Assembly: GCF_006440775.1 (NCBI RefSeq)
Contig: NZ_VFTZ01000001.1
Location: forward strand, 310,001-374,000
Length of the DNA: 64,000 nucleotides
Reading direction: 5' to 3'
Origin: Mesorhizobium sp. B2-7-2
GTDB taxonomy: Bacteria; Pseudomonadota; Alphaproteobacteria; Rhizobiales; Rhizobiaceae
Part shown: one piece after another, positions 52,991 to 63,320 of the stretch
How the letters are laid out: every line of letters starts with the position of its first letter
How positions within the stretch are numbered: the stretch's first letter is position 1
Program-made: the position numbers and the translations under genes
Notes under the pieces: model-generated
Told to the model about the DNA's origin: nothing
The model's database searches: none
The model's input: the letters and a program-made list of their open reading frames with translations, nothing else

Positions 52991-53994
52991 AGCTCCTCCC
53001 AGCGGATGCAGCGGCTCGTCTGTGTCGGCGATACCTGCAACAGCGGCGGCACGGCGGCGCGGCAGGAGTCGATCGCCATCGGGCACCTTGGAGCAAAAGA
53101 ACAGCCTCCGGGCAGCATGGCCAGCGAGGGGACATTGCCGGCAATCGTCGGCAGCGGTGTGCCGGCCGCCTTCAGCACCGTTGCTTGGCCAAGTCGCGGT
53201 GCCGATCGCATCAGGCCTGTCGTGTAAGGATGGCGCGGACGGGCAAAGACTTCGCCAACCGAGCCGGTCTCGACGATGCGGCCGGCATACATGACGGCCA
53301 CGCGGTCGGCGATTTCCGCAACAACGCCAAGATTGTGGGTGACGAAGAGGATGCCCATGCCGCGTTCGGCCTGAAGAGTGGCAAGCAGATCGAGGATCTG
53401 CGCCTGGATCGTCACGTCAAGCGCCGTCGTCGGTTCGTCGGCAATCAGCAATGTCGGGTTGCATGCGAGCGCCATGGCAATGGTGGCCCGCTGACGCATG
53501 CCGCCCGAGAGTTCGTGCGGGTATTGTTTCGCGCGCCGCGCGGGGTCCGGGATGCCGACCTGCATCAGCAAGCGCACCGCTTCGGCTGCCGCCTCGCGAT
53601 GCGATTTGCCAAGATGGATGCGCATCGGCTCGGCGATCTGCTCGCCGATAGTGTAAACCGGGTTCAGGCTGGTCATCGGCTCCTGAAACACCATGCCGAT
53701 GTCGTTGCCGCGCACGCGGCGCAGTTGCTCCGCGTCCAGCCCGGTCAGCTCGGTGACGGAACCGTCGCGTCGTCTGATCGAGATATGGCCGTGAGCGATA
53801 TGGCCGATCTTCGGCGCCAGGAGCCCCATGATGGAGAGGCTGGTGACTGACTTGCCCGAACCGGACTCGCCGACCAGCGCCACGGTCTCGCCGGAGCCGA
53901 TCTCGAGATCAATGTCCTGTACGGCCGCAATGTCGCGCCCCGCAATGCGAAACACCGCACGCAATCCGGCAATCTGGAGGATTGGCGCTTCCAT
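52987..53994 (-). CDS. Dipeptide-type ABC transporter ATPase (DppD-like)
   Basis: The 335-residue partner ATPase has Walker [17 protein letters not shown], signature [19 protein letters not shown], Walker [14 protein letters not shown] and an H-loop in [11 protein letters not shown]. The C-terminal extension includes [25 protein letters not shown] 53994 ([11 protein letters not shown]) is the family start; upstream frame extension is noise. The DapA-like gene ends 2 bp before it, so the two are tightly linked. Confidence 0.93.
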
Positions 53995-53996
53995 GA

Positions 53997-54914
53997 TCAG
54001 CCAAGCAGGCCGACGTCGCGCAGGATCGCGTCGACCTTGGCGGTTTCCTCGGCATTGAGATCGCGCTGCGGGCGGGCCATCCTGTTGGTGGCGATGATGC
54101 CGAGGCTGCGCATGGCGGTCTTGAAGGAGCCGACGCCGGCTGAACCGGCACTGGTGCGCCCGAGCGCGATCCAGACGATCTCGAACAGCTTCAGCAGGCG
54201 TTCCTGCTCGACGCGGGCCTCGGCATGCTTGCCGGCCTGCATCAGGTTCCACATCTTGACGTAGCCGTGCGGGTCGACATTGGCGATGCCCGGCACAACA
54301 CCATGCGCGCCCATGGCGAGAGCAGTATCGACCATGATCTCGGAGCCGGTCATGCCGAAGAAGCCGGCGTCGCCGGCCATGTCTTTCAGCACATAACGCA
54401 GATTGCCATCGTCGCCGCTGGAATCTTTCAGGCCGGCAACGGTGCCTTCCTTGGCAAGCGTCACCGTCGTCTTGCGATCGAGCTTGATATGGACGCAGAC
54501 CGGGATGTCATAGGCTATGATCGGGATGTCGATCGCATCCTTGATGTAGCGGAAATGATCGATGATCTCCGGCTGGCTCGTGCGCGTGTAAAAGGGCGCG
54601 GTGACGACGATTGCGTCGGCTCCGGCCGACCTGGCGATCTTCGAATGGTTGATGACACGTTCGGTGGTCGGATCGATGACGCCGGCGAAGATCGGAACGC
54701 GGCCGTTGTTGACCTTCACCGCGTGCTCGATGATCGCCTTGCGCCCGGCTTGGTCGTAGAAAACCACCTCGCTGGTCGAGCCAAGCACGAACAGTCCGTG
54801 GACGCCGCCGTCGAGCAGGTTCTCCAGCGTCCGGGTGAGTGACGGAAAGTCTATGCTGTAGTCATCGTTGAGGGGGGTAACGACAGGCGGCACGACGCCG
54901 GTAAAAAGTGGCAT
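53997..54914 (-). CDS. Dihydrodipicolinate synthase/N-acetylneuraminate lyase family protein (first)
   Basis: The 305-residue TIM-barrel aldolase shows [20 protein letters not shown], the GSTSEV phosphate/carboxylate loop ([13 protein letters not shown]), the catalytic Tyr in PIIAYDIPV and the Schiff-base Lys in [11 protein letters not shown]. Members split or make 2-keto-3-deoxy acids, sialic acid or related compounds. It is embedded between permease and ATPase genes, so it probably acts on the imported solute. ATG 54914 was chosen because it gives [10 protein letters not shown], the usual start. Confidence 0.92.
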   Translation of the reverse strand: MPLFTGVVPPVVTPLNDDYSIDFPSLTRTLENLLDGGVHGLFVLGSTSEVVFYDQAGRKAIIEHAVKVNNGRVPIFAGVIDPTTERVINHSKIARSAGADAIVVTAPFYTRTSQPEIIDHFRYIKDAIDIPIIAYDIPVCVHIKLDRKTTVTLAKEGTVAGLKDSSGDDGNLRYVLKDMAGDAGFFGMTGSEIMVDTALAMGAHGVVPGIANVDPHGYVKMWNLMQAGKHAEARVEQERLLKLFEIVWIALGRTSAGSAGVGSFKTAMRSLGIIATNRMARPQRDLNAEETAKVDAILRDVGLLG

Positions 54915-54924
54915 TTTGAAACCT

Positions 54925-55815
54925 TCAGTTGAGATTGGATCGGGGATCGAAAGCGTCACGCAGGCCATCGCCAATGAAATTGATGGCGAGGACCGTGAGT
55001 ACGAGGGCGGCACCGGGGAACATCCACTGCCAAGGGTATTGTTCGAGGACGACAGTGGAGCGGGCAAGATTGAGCATATTGCCCCAGCTCGCTTCGGGTG
55101 GTGCGATGCCGAGGCCGAGGAAAGAGAGGCCAGCTTCCAACAGGATCGCGTTGGCGATCTGCAAAGTTGCGTAGACGACGAGGATATCCATGCAATTGGG
55201 CAGGCCGTGGCGAAACAGGAGATGCGGCAGCCCTGCCCCCATGCCGCGGGCGGCAACGACGAAATCGCGTTCGCGCAGTTCGAGGAGGCGGGCCCTGACC
55301 ATGCGCGACAGAACTGGCCACGATAGCAGCGAGATGACGAGGATTGTCGGCTCGATGCCGGTGCCGGCGATCGAGGCAAGAACCAGCAAGAAGATGACTG
55401 GCGGCAAAGTCATGGCGAGATCGACGAAGCGCATCGCGGTTGCATCGACGACGCGGCCGCCGAAGCTCGCGATAGCACCGATGAGGAAGCCAATGACGGT
55501 GGAGATCGCGACCGAGCAGACGGCAACCAGCAGCGAGATGCGACCACCCTGCAGAAGCCGCGCGAAAACGTCGCGGCCGACACCGTCGCTGCCGAGCCAA
55601 TGGGTGGCGGACGGTCCCTTGTTCATGATCTTCAGGTCGATGGCGTTGGGAGCGTATGGCCACCACCAGTGGTAGGTCATGACCGCTATCAGCACGGGGA
55701 TCACGATGACCAGACCGGCCCGTGCGGCGCGGTTCTCGGTGAAGCGACCGAGTGCGCGGCGCAATGGACCCTTGGTGCGCTGCATGGGTGGTTCGATCTC
55801 GGCAATCGTCATCAC
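54925..55815 (-). CDS. ABC transporter permease (DppC-like)
   Basis: The 296-residue inner-membrane permease has an N-terminal OppC-type helix ([17 protein letters not shown]), [26 protein letters not shown] and several membrane segments. The EAA-type loop [32 protein letters not shown] and [15 protein letters not shown] are present. It pairs with the DppB-like protein; its start overlaps that gene's stop (ATGA region). The periplasmic face receives solute from the upstream-encoded binding protein. Confidence 0.93.
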   Translation of the reverse strand: MMTIAEIEPPMQRTKGPLRRALGRFTENRAARAGLVIVIPVLIAVMTYHWWWPYAPNAIDLKIMNKGPSATHWLGSDGVGRDVFARLLQGGRISLLVAVCSVAISTVIGFLIGAIASFGGRVVDATAMRFVDLAMTLPPVIFLLVLASIAGTGIEPTILVISLLSWPVLSRMVRARLLELRERDFVVAARGMGAGLPHLLFRHGLPNCMDILVVYATLQIANAILLEAGLSFLGLGIAPPEASWGNMLNLARSTVVLEQYPWQWMFPGAALVLTVLAINFIGDGLRDAFDPRSNLN

Positions 55816-56771
55816 CCCACCTGGATGCGCGGGTCGACAAAGGCGTAGACAACATCGGTGAGAATGTTGACCAGAATGACGCAGACACCGATCACCAGCG
55901 TGGCACCCATGATGACGGGATAGTCACGCGTGCCGACGGCGTTGACCAGCAGCAAGCCCATGCCTGGCCAGTTGAAGACGCTCTCCAGGAAGATCGCGCC
56001 GCCGATCGCGATGCCAACGGTCGACCCGATCAGCGTGATGACCGGCAAGAGCGCGTTGCGGGTGGCGTGCTTGATGATCACCCAGAACTCTCGCACGCCT
56101 TTGGCCCGGGCGGTTCGGACAAAATCCTGGTTGAGCACTTCGAGCAGCGAAGCGCGCATATAACGCATGATCAGCGCCGCGTGGCCGATCGACAGCAGGC
56201 ATGCCGGCAGAATTAGATGGGCAAGCACATCGGAGATCGAGAATGGCGCGCCCGCGGTCTGCATGCCGCCTGACGGCGCCCAGCGCAGCAGAACCGAGAA
56301 AAAATAGAGGCCAAGCAGCGCGGTCAGGAAGGCCGGACTCGATATTCCGATGAACGACAGCACGGACATCGCAATGTCGGGCCAGGCGTTGCGGCGCACG
56401 GCGCTGTAGATACCGGTCGTAATACCGACGACAATGGCGATCGCCAGCCCCGCGCCCATCAGGAGAGCCGTGGGTCCGATGCGCTCCATCACCAGCGGCA
56501 ACACCCGCACGCCGTTGCGCTGGATCGAATAGCCGAAATCCCCCGACAGAGCCGCACGCACCCAGCCGAAATACTGAAGCGGCAGCGGCCGATCGAGACC
56601 GAGGCGGTCGCGTAGGGTCTCGAGATCGGAAGCCGACATCGGCACGGAAGGATTGATATATGCGTCGATCGGATCGCCAGGCGACAGGCGCAACAAGATG
56701 AAGATGAGGAGGCTCAAGGCAACCAGCATCAACAGTCCTGTGGCGCAGCGGCGGGCTATGAAGCTCAGCAT
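55812..56771 (-). CDS. ABC transporter permease (DppB-like)
   Basis: The 319-residue permease starts [34 protein letters not shown], typical of DppB/OppB. It includes [28 protein letters not shown], six membrane segments and the EAA-type loop [35 protein letters not shown]. It lies 78 bp downstream of the binding-protein gene and overlaps the DppC-like gene by 4 bp. Confidence 0.93.
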   Translation of the reverse strand: MLSFIARRCATGLLMLVALSLLIFILLRLSPGDPIDAYINPSVPMSASDLETLRDRLGLDRPLPLQYFGWVRAALSGDFGYSIQRNGVRVLPLVMERIGPTALLMGAGLAIAIVVGITTGIYSAVRRNAWPDIAMSVLSFIGISSPAFLTALLGLYFFSVLLRWAPSGGMQTAGAPFSISDVLAHLILPACLLSIGHAALIMRYMRASLLEVLNQDFVRTARAKGVREFWVIIKHATRNALLPVITLIGSTVGIAIGGAIFLESVFNWPGMGLLLVNAVGTRDYPVIMGATLVIGVCVILVNILTDVVYAFVDPRIQVG

Positions 56772-56849
56772 CGGCTTTCCGCAAGTGAATGGTGTGGGCG
56801 GGATCGCAGAGGAAACCGGCCCTTGTGGCGGGCCGGGAGACCCACCTGC

Positions 56850-58424
56850 TCACTGAATGTCCCAGGCCTCGGGATGAGCGGCGTAAGGACCGCCGGCGGG
56901 CGCAGGCGTCCAGACGAAATCCTTCAGCTTATTGGAGGCAACGCCGTAGCGATTGGCCACCCACAGCGTTGCCCACGGAAGGTCCTTGTTCATCACCTTG
57001 CAAACGTCCTGCCAAGCGGCATCGAGCTTCGATGCATCGGTTTCACCGAGCGCCTTGTCTAAAGCCGCGCTCAGGTCGTCGAACTTGATGCGCATGGTGT
57101 TGAAGCCGGCGGGCGGAATCTGCGACTTGTTCAGGCCCGGATTGATGCCAGCCGGGTTCGGGCCATTCTGCAGGCCGGCATAGACCATGGGAAATGCGTT
57201 CCAGTCCGGCGTACCTCCCTTGTAGACGATGCCATTGTAGGTCGGCGTATCGACGACACGCGGCACGACGTTAATGCCGACCTGTGACAGCATGGACTGG
57301 ATGGCTGCCATGACATTGGCAGCCTGCGGAGAGCCGTAATAGGTCAGCAACGTGATGGGCTTGTCGCCGTTGATCTTGTCCCAGCCCACCTCTGCTAGCA
57401 GCGACTTGGCCTTGGCCGGATCGTAGGCGTAGGTTTCCAGCCCTTCGGGGACCAGTTGCGGCGCCACAAAGCCGCAGTTGGCCGGTTTGGCTGCGCCGCC
57501 ATAGAGGCTCTCTATGATCGCGTTACGGTCGATGGCGTACATGATCGCCTGACGAACCTTGAGATCCTTGAACACGTCGACCTGCTGGTTGAGACCGATA
57601 TAGTTGACCACGTAGGAGCCGCCTTCGATCACCTTGAAGTTGGAATCGGTCTTGAACGACGCCGCGTCGTCAGGCTCGACATAGGTGAATTGGATCTCAC
57701 CAGCACGCAGCGCCGCGACCGCCGCGGCCGGGCTCTCGAAATAGCGGTTAATCAGCACGTCGACTTTCGGCTTGCCGCCACGATAATCGTCATCCGCGGC
57801 CAGTTCGACATATTGGTCGGTGACGTATTTCTTGAACTTGAACGGACCTGTGCCGACCGGGTTGGTCGACCACCAGGTGCTGGTTGCCAGCGACTCCGGG
57901 GGCATTCCGGCAAGAGCATGTTCCGGCAGGATCAGCACCTGCGAAAGAATGGACAGGAAGGAGGCGTTCGGCTTCGACAGCTTGACGATTACGGTGCTGT
58001 CGTCGGGCGCCTCGACCCAAGCGATATCGCCCAGGCGTGCCGCGAACAGGCTGCCGGAAGCTTTGTTCTTGGCAAGGTCGATGGTGAATTTCACGTCCTT
58101 CGACGTGAACGGCTTGCCGTCGTGCCAGGTCTCCTTGACCAGGTTGAACGTATAGGTCAGCTGGTCGGCGCTCACCGTGTAGTTCTTGGCCAGGTCGCCT
58201 TCGAGTTGGGTCAGCCCTGCATTCCAGATAACCAGCGGTTCAAAATAGGTGCTGAGCCAGGTGAAGCCGCCAGTCGCGACGAGCGGGTTGAAGTTCTTGG
58301 GGAAACCGCCGGGGCCGACGTCAAAACCACCCGCAATGGTCTTTGGACTTTGCGCCTGCACAATGGTCGGCAGGCCGGTGCCGAACAGCAGCGCGGCAGC
58401 GATGGCTATCGTCTTGATGCGCAT
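56850..58424 (-). CDS. Extracellular solute-binding protein, family 5
   Basis: The 524-residue periplasmic receptor has a signal peptide (MRIKTIAIAAALLFGTGLPTIVQAQ). The family-5 pattern includes LTYTFNLVKETWHDGKPFTSKDVKFTIDLAKN, VGTGPFKFKKYVTDQYVELAADDDYRGGKPKVD and VRQAIMYAIDRNAIIESLYGGAAKPANCGFVAPQLV. ATG 58424 behind GAGGAAA is the start; the frame extends 6 codons further. It is the first transporter gene after the GntR gene and defines the solute specificity, which cannot be read from the sequence. Confidence 0.95.
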   Translation of the reverse strand: MRIKTIAIAAALLFGTGLPTIVQAQSPKTIAGGFDVGPGGFPKNFNPLVATGGFTWLSTYFEPLVIWNAGLTQLEGDLAKNYTVSADQLTYTFNLVKETWHDGKPFTSKDVKFTIDLAKNKASGSLFAARLGDIAWVEAPDDSTVIVKLSKPNASFLSILSQVLILPEHALAGMPPESLATSTWWSTNPVGTGPFKFKKYVTDQYVELAADDDYRGGKPKVDVLINRYFESPAAAVAALRAGEIQFTYVEPDDAASFKTDSNFKVIEGGSYVVNYIGLNQQVDVFKDLKVRQAIMYAIDRNAIIESLYGGAAKPANCGFVAPQLVPEGLETYAYDPAKAKSLLAEVGWDKINGDKPITLLTYYGSPQAANVMAAIQSMLSQVGINVVPRVVDTPTYNGIVYKGGTPDWNAFPMVYAGLQNGPNPAGINPGLNKSQIPPAGFNTMRIKFDDLSAALDKALGETDASKLDAAWQDVCKVMNKDLPWATLWVANRYGVASNKLKDFVWTPAPAGGPYAAHPEAWDIQ

Positions 58425-58445
58425 GGTTTCCTCCCTTGGCATTTT

Positions 58446-59159
58446 TCAGGTTGTGCGGTTTTTGGCGATAACTTGCTGGATGCCTCTGTAGTGATCGTCG
58501 AGCCGGCTACGTGCCCTGTCGACATCCTTGGCGGCGACCGCCTCGACGATTTCATGATGATCGCGCCAAGTGGCGAGCGGCGTCGGATTGTCGAGATTGG
58601 TGAAATCCGAGGCCTTGTTGAACGCCACCCAAAAGATATCGATCAATGCGCTGAGCATGTGGTTGTTCTGGCAGCGGAACAGCATCTGATGGAATTGCTG
58701 GTCCTCTTCGGCAAAGCTCTCGCTGCGCTCCGCGCGCTGGCGCATGCTTTCGGTCAACCGGCGAAGCTCGTCGATGTCTTCGGCGCTGATCATCTCGATG
58801 GTCTTGGAGATCAGCCCGGTCTCGAGCACACGCCGAATCTCGCGCAGTTCCTCGACGTCGCGCAGCGAGTCCTGCAGGCCATAAGCCAGATTGTCGAGTA
58901 GTGGCTTGAAGGAGAATTCCTTGACGAACACGCCGATGCCACGACGCGTCTCCAGGATGCCGATCGATTCCAGCGCCTTGATCGCTTCGCGGACCGAATT
59001 GCGGCCAACGCCGAGCCGCTGCGCCAGGAAGGTCTCCGGGGGCAACGGGTCGCCTGCCTTGAGCCTGTTCGCCTCGATATAATTCCGCAGGCTCTCCTGG
59101 ACGGTCACATGCAAAAGCGGTGGTCGGCTAAGCGGTTCGATCGACTTCAATACCGGCAT
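58446..59159 (-). CDS. GntR family regulator (FadR subfamily)
   Basis: The ~237-residue protein has an N-terminal winged HTH (SLRNYIEANRLKAGDPLPPETFLAQRLGVGRNSVREAIKALESIGILETRRGIGVFV) and an all-helical FCD effector domain (VEELREIRRVLETGLISKTIE, EEDQQFHQMLFRCQNN, ATWRDHHEIVEAVAAKD, DDHYRGIQ) with His/Asp metal-site residues. ATG 59159 gives the family-length product; the longer frame is noise. A palindrome of FadR-subfamily type lies in the divergent promoter, so it likely represses both the transporter arm and the dehydrogenase arm. Confidence 0.93.
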   Translation of the reverse strand: MPVLKSIEPLSRPPLLHVTVQESLRNYIEANRLKAGDPLPPETFLAQRLGVGRNSVREAIKALESIGILETRRGIGVFVKEFSFKPLLDNLAYGLQDSLRDVEELREIRRVLETGLISKTIEMISAEDIDELRRLTESMRQRAERSESFAEEDQQFHQMLFRCQNNHMLSALIDIFWVAFNKASDFTNLDNPTPLATWRDHHEIVEAVAAKDVDRARSRLDDHYRGIQQVIAKNRTT

Positions 59160-59234
59160 CTTGTTTGCTGTTTCCACTGTTGTCCGACGCCGACAACCAC
59201 TTCGCTTGAGAGGCTGACGACTTGTCCTATAACG

Positions 59235-59256
59235 ACTTGTAGGATATCCTGCAAGT
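59235..59256. promoter_or_regulatory. GntR/FadR-type operator palindrome
   Basis: Half-sites ACTTGTAGGA (59235-59244) and TCCTGCAAGT (59247-59256) are separated by TA and are inverted repeats with one mismatch. This fits the TTGTnnGATnnnACAA-like operators of FadR-subfamily regulators. It lies 21 bp before the first dehydrogenase start (59277) and 76 bp from the GntR start. A related half-site (TTGTCCTATAAC) lies just upstream. Confidence 0.65.
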
Positions 59257-59276
59257 GCAGGAGGAAATATCAGGAG

Positions 59277-60248
59277 ATGAAAGTCGTTTTGGCCGGCATT
59301 AGCCATTGGCACGCCGACTTGCATCTCGATGCGGCGCGCGATGCCGGCGCTGAAATCATCGGCGTGTGGGATGAGGACGAGGCGCATGCAAGGGGCTTCG
59401 CAGCGCGCAACTCGCTGAGCGCGATTGCTGCATTCAAAGACGTTCTTGCAACACCTGCGGATCTGATCTTGCTGATGGGACATCCTTCGAACGTGCCGGC
59501 CAGGGCGCGCAGGATAATCGAAGCCGGAGTCCCGCTTATCCTCGAGAAGCCGGCAGCGACCGGCACGGCGCCGCTGATGCAACTGAGAGACCTAGCCCAT
59601 CAACGAAAAGCCTTCGTCGGCGTGCCTTTGCCCAATCGCTTTGGCCCGGCGGTGATCGCCTTTGAGAGACTGCGAAGGGAAGGCCGCGCCGGCCAAGTCG
59701 CGCACGGCCATTTCCGCGTCGTCAACGGGCCGCCCGAGCGTTATGCTGCCGATGGTGTCGGCTGGGTGGTCGATCCCGCGATTGGCGGGGGCGGCGCATT
59801 GCGCAATCTGGGCATCCACGGTGTCGATGCAGCGCTGAGCCTGGCCAGTGGAGAGCTTCATCTCAAAGCTGTATCGATGGGCAACCGCATCCACAGGGCT
59901 CCGGTTGAGGACTACGCGCTGCTGGTGCTCGAGGATAATGCCGGCGCGGTGTTCACCATTGAGGCGGGCTATACCTTCGCTTCAATGCTCCCTGGCGGGG
60001 ATTTCGAATGGCGCATCGTCGCCGCCAACGCCACGCTCATCGACCGTGGCGACAAGGCGATCTGCGCAACTCTCGACGACGCTGCGGTTGTGGACCTGCC
60101 GGTCGAACTGCCGGCTACTCGCTACCGCCTCAGCATGCGCGACACATTCGAACGGTTGCGGCGAAACGCTGCGCCGGCAATCTCCATAGACGACTATGTT
60201 GCGGCGATGTCGCTGATCGACGCCGCATATCAGAAGGCAGGACGATGA
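59277..60248 (+). CDS. Gfo/Idh/MocA family oxidoreductase (first)
   Basis: The 323-residue NAD(P)-dependent dehydrogenase has an N-terminal Rossmann fold (MKVVLAGISHWHADLHLDAARDAGAEIIGVWDEDE). The family's dipeptide motif appears as LILEKPAATG, and the catalytic-domain segment is GGGALRNLGIHGVDAAL with the usual His. ATG 59277 behind CAGGAG is the start. The stop overlaps the next dehydrogenase gene (ATGA). It probably oxidises or reduces a sugar- or inositol-like compound taken up by the neighbouring transporter. Confidence 0.9.
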   Translation: MKVVLAGISHWHADLHLDAARDAGAEIIGVWDEDEAHARGFAARNSLSAIAAFKDVLATPADLILLMGHPSNVPARARRIIEAGVPLILEKPAATGTAPLMQLRDLAHQRKAFVGVPLPNRFGPAVIAFERLRREGRAGQVAHGHFRVVNGPPERYAADGVGWVVDPAIGGGGALRNLGIHGVDAALSLASGELHLKAVSMGNRIHRAPVEDYALLVLEDNAGAVFTIEAGYTFASMLPGGDFEWRIVAANATLIDRGDKAICATLDDAAVVDLPVELPATRYRLSMRDTFERLRRNAAPAISIDDYVAAMSLIDAAYQKAGR

Positions 60249-61240
60249 TTGCATTAGGCATTATCGGCGCGGGCGATTTTGGCGCCGCGCATGCACGCGC
60301 AATCAAGGAGGTCGACGGCATCCGCCTCGTTGCTGCCTGCCGTGGAAACGCGACGGCGCTGGCGGCTTTCACGGCCGAGTATGGCGGCAAGGGCTACACC
60401 GACTGGCGCGAACTTCTCGAAGACAGCGGCGTCGATGCCGTCGTTATCGCTGCCCCGCACGCGCTGCATGCCGAAATGGCGATCGGCGCGGCCAAGGCCG
60501 GCAAGCACATTCTGCTCGAAAAGCCGATGGCGCGAACTGTAGCCGAATGCGATGCAATCACTGCGGCTGTGGCGCAGAGCGGCGTCAAGCTGATGGTCGC
60601 CCACCTCCTGCATTTCTCGAAACCTTGCATGGCAGCCAAGAAGGTCATCGAGGCAGGCGAGATCGGGCGGCCGCTGATCGCGTCGAGCTGGATGATCAAG
60701 CTCTGGATGGAGCACAACCGGCGCGACTGGCACCTGCGCAACGCTACCGGTGGCGGCATGCTGATGACGGCCGGCATTCACGCGCTCGACCGTCTCGTCT
60801 GGCTGATGGATGACGAAGTCATCTCGGTGAGCGCCATGCTCGGCGCAAAATTCCATCAACAGGAAGCGGATGACACGTCGATGCTGGCGCTGCGTTTCAA
60901 ACGTGGCGGCCTGGGCCAGGTGCAGAGTATTGGCTATCGCAACGGTGCGGTCGGCTTTGCGATGGATCTCGTCTGCGAGCGCGGCACGCTACGCATCGAC
61001 ATGGATCGCGGCACGATGATTGGTCGGGATACCGTGTGGACCGACCTGCCGGATTCGTTCGAGCCCGCCTGGATGCACAATGCGGTGAAACGCGAATGGG
61101 CAGCGTTGCGCGACGCCATCGTCGACGACAAGCCAGTACCGGTGACGGGCGCCTATGGGCGCAACCTCATCGGCATCATCGAGGCAGCACACGCCTCGGA
61201 CAAATCCCGCCGCGAGGAAACAATCGCTGATGCCGGCTGA
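60245..61240 (+). CDS. Gfo/Idh/MocA family oxidoreductase (second)
   Basis: The 331-residue protein starts MIALGIIGAGDFGAAHARAIKEVDGIRLVAAC (Rossmann glycine motif GxGxxG). It contains HILLEKPMARTVAECDAI (EKP motif with the conserved Lys) and RNATGGGMLMTAGIHALDRLVWLM. It is paralogous to, but clearly different from, the previous protein. It is coupled at both ends: ATGA with the preceding gene and an 11-bp overlap with the hydratase-like gene. It likely performs a second redox step in the same pathway. Confidence 0.92.
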   Translation: MIALGIIGAGDFGAAHARAIKEVDGIRLVAACRGNATALAAFTAEYGGKGYTDWRELLEDSGVDAVVIAAPHALHAEMAIGAAKAGKHILLEKPMARTVAECDAITAAVAQSGVKLMVAHLLHFSKPCMAAKKVIEAGEIGRPLIASSWMIKLWMEHNRRDWHLRNATGGGMLMTAGIHALDRLVWLMDDEVISVSAMLGAKFHQQEADDTSMLALRFKRGGLGQVQSIGYRNGAVGFAMDLVCERGTLRIDMDRGTMIGRDTVWTDLPDSFEPAWMHNAVKREWAALRDAIVDDKPVPVTGAYGRNLIGIIEAAHASDKSRREETIADAG

Positions 61241-61979
61241 CATAGATACGATTGCCGAGGCCATCGCCGAGGCTCACAGAAACCCGCGTCGACGCGTACC
61301 GGGGTCGCGTTTGGTCGACCTGACGCGCGGCGATGCGATGGCCGTTCAAGGCGCGGTGTTGAAGCAGCTCCGAGAGCGCGTGCCCGTCGCCAAGGTGGCC
61401 ATGCCGCCCGATGGTATCGCGATGGCTGCGCCGATCCCCGCCGGAATGGTTATCGACGATGGCGGAACGATCGAACTTGGCGAACGCGACCTCGCCGGGC
61501 TCGAGATCGAAGTGGCTGTCAGGCTCGGCGCCGACCTGACGCCTGAGATCGCCAAAGCTGGCCGCTCGGCCGTGTTGCAGACCATCCAGCATTTCATTCT
61601 CGGCATCGAGCTCATCGGCTCTCGCATCGACGACCGGACCAAAGCCGGCCCGTTCGGGCCGCTGGCCGACAATATGGTCACAGGCGGTTACGTCATCGGC
61701 AGGCAGACACTGGCGCAAGCGCCGAAGGTCGACGGGATGGCGATCACGCTTTCCAGCGACGGAGCGATCAGCCAGCGCGAGACCGCCAAATACCCGTTTG
61801 GCGACGCCCTTTCTCCCATCATCGCTTTCGCCGGAATGGCCGACGATCATTTCGGCAGCTTCAAAAAAGGCATGGTAATCACCACCGGATCGTTGTCGCC
61901 GCTGCTGATCGTTCCAAGGAGGGGTCGCATAGAGGTCAATCTTGGAGACTTCATGCCGCTCTCCTTCACGCTGCGCTAG
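61230..61979 (+). CDS. 2-keto-4-pentenoate hydratase/fumarylacetoacetase-fold protein
   Basis: The 249-residue protein resembles MhpD-type hydratases and decarboxylases. It has VAKVAMPPDGIAMAAPIPAGMVI, LAGLEIEVAVRLGADL (metal-binding Glu), FILGIELIGSRID and ADNMVTGGYVIGR, ending MVITTGSLSPLLIVPRRGRIEVNLGDF. Such enzymes hydrate or cleave 2-keto acids with a divalent metal. The upstream extension of the frame overlaps the preceding gene and is not used. In this operon it could process a 2-keto-3-deoxy acid or a similar intermediate. Confidence 0.85.
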   Translation: MPADIDTIAEAIAEAHRNPRRRVPGSRLVDLTRGDAMAVQGAVLKQLRERVPVAKVAMPPDGIAMAAPIPAGMVIDDGGTIELGERDLAGLEIEVAVRLGADLTPEIAKAGRSAVLQTIQHFILGIELIGSRIDDRTKAGPFGPLADNMVTGGYVIGRQTLAQAPKVDGMAITLSSDGAISQRETAKYPFGDALSPIIAFAGMADDHFGSFKKGMVITTGSLSPLLIVPRRGRIEVNLGDFMPLSFTLR

Positions 61980-61986
61980 TCGGACC

Positions 61987-62925
61987 ATGAGTGATCATCT
62001 CTCCGCCCTCCCCGAACACGCGCCGCGCGGCATCTGGGGCGCCGTGATGCTGGCCGTGGGCCTGGATGGCAATATCGACTGGAGCGCCACGCAAGAAACC
62101 GTCGCGCGGCTCTGCGCATCCGGCGTTCACGGCGTCTATTCCAACGGCACGGCATGTGAATTCCATTGCCAGACCGAAGCAGAATTCGACCGGCTGAGCG
62201 AGATAGTGGCGGCAGTCGCCGGTGCCGCGAGAATCCCATTCCAGATCGGCATCAGCCAGTCCAATCCGCGAATTGCATGCGAGCGATTGAAGCGGGTTGC
62301 GGGATTGGGACTCTCGGGAGCGCAATTCACCTTGCCGGACTGGTGGCCACCAAGCGACGAAGAAGTGCTGCGTTTCGTCTCGGGCTTGGCCGAGGCAGCG
62401 CCGAGCACTCCTCTGGTGCTCTATAACCCGCCCCACGCTAAGCGGCGGCTGACTCTAGAAAGTATTGCCGCATTGGGCACCGCGGTACCCTCGCTTGTCG
62501 GGGCAAAACTCCCCGGCGGCGACGCCAGCTGGTACGCCGGCATGCGGCGCGAACTGTCAGGCCTTTCGGTGTTCGTGCCAGGCCACACGCTGGCAACCGG
62601 TTACGCGAACGGTGCGCATGGCAGTTATTCGAACATCGCCTGCCTTAGCCCGAAAGGCGCACTGCAGTGGTGGGCGCAGATACGAGCCGGGGAACAAGCG
62701 GCCTTCGAGATGCAAGCACGCGTACAGGCCTTTCTCGCGGACCACGTCCTACCATTTCGGGCACGCTACGCCGTCAGCGACGCCGCCCTCGACAAGGCAA
62801 TGGCGGCAGCCGGCAGTTGGAGTTCGATCAGAGCCCAGCTATTGTGGCCCTATTCTTCGGTCCCCGACGAGGACGTCCCACCGCTGGCGACGGCGGCACG
62901 CGTTGCCTTCCCTGGATGGTTCTAG
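61987..62925 (+). CDS. Dihydrodipicolinate synthase family protein (second)
   Basis: The 312-residue DapA-fold protein shows GIWGAVMLAVGLDGNIDW, VHGVYSNGTACEFHC in place of the GTTGE loop, the Tyr in TPLVLYNPPHAKRRL and the Schiff-base Lys in SLVGAKLPGGD. Only distant similarity to the first DapA-like protein is evident, so it is not a recent duplicate. The carboxylate loop is changed (SNGTACEF), suggesting an unusual substrate. It starts 7 bp after the hydratase-like gene and ends the plus-strand operon. Confidence 0.88.
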   Translation: MSDHLSALPEHAPRGIWGAVMLAVGLDGNIDWSATQETVARLCASGVHGVYSNGTACEFHCQTEAEFDRLSEIVAAVAGAARIPFQIGISQSNPRIACERLKRVAGLGLSGAQFTLPDWWPPSDEEVLRFVSGLAEAAPSTPLVLYNPPHAKRRLTLESIAALGTAVPSLVGAKLPGGDASWYAGMRRELSGLSVFVPGHTLATGYANGAHGSYSNIACLSPKGALQWWAQIRAGEQAAFEMQARVQAFLADHVLPFRARYAVSDAALDKAMAAAGSWSSIRAQLLWPYSSVPDEDVPPLATAARVAFPGWF

Positions 62926-63320
62926 CATGGCGCGCTTGCCGAATGGTACTGACGGGGAGACTTTGGCGATATGGGGCAGCTGCGGCTGGTTTTCGTGCTC
63001 GGGCGCTATGCGCGATCAGGAAAGTCGGCGTGACAATCTCGATGTTTTCCTTGCCGGCCTTCAACGCCACCGACTCTGCGCCGACACGGTTTTGGTCGGC
63101 TCGGCTTTCAGTCGCGGTGAAACCGCCGCCTGGCGGCGTCCATCGGGCTGAGCGGTCATGTTCGGGGTTCGAGAACTCACCATGGAATGCCGACGGAGGA
63201 ATCGCGCGCGACAACGCTGAGCGCGGCGCTGCCATGGCCCGCGTAGCCGCTAGTTATGCGGAGCGGCCACTTGCATCGGCTCATCAGGCCATGGTCTCGT
63301 TGGAATTGCGTCAGCTGACC
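62926..63320. other. No recognisable gene
   Basis: Frames crossing this stretch (plus 62465-63151 and 62667-63341, minus 62828-63235) are antisense or out-of-frame to the DapA-like gene for much of their length and have no recognisable pattern. It looks like decayed DNA between the operon end and the second direct repeat. Confidence 0.5.

Noticed and set aside
57456..58901. 481-residue plus-strand frame over the solute-binding protein and GntR genes
   Set aside because: Antisense to genes with signal peptide, ribosome-binding sites and family motifs.
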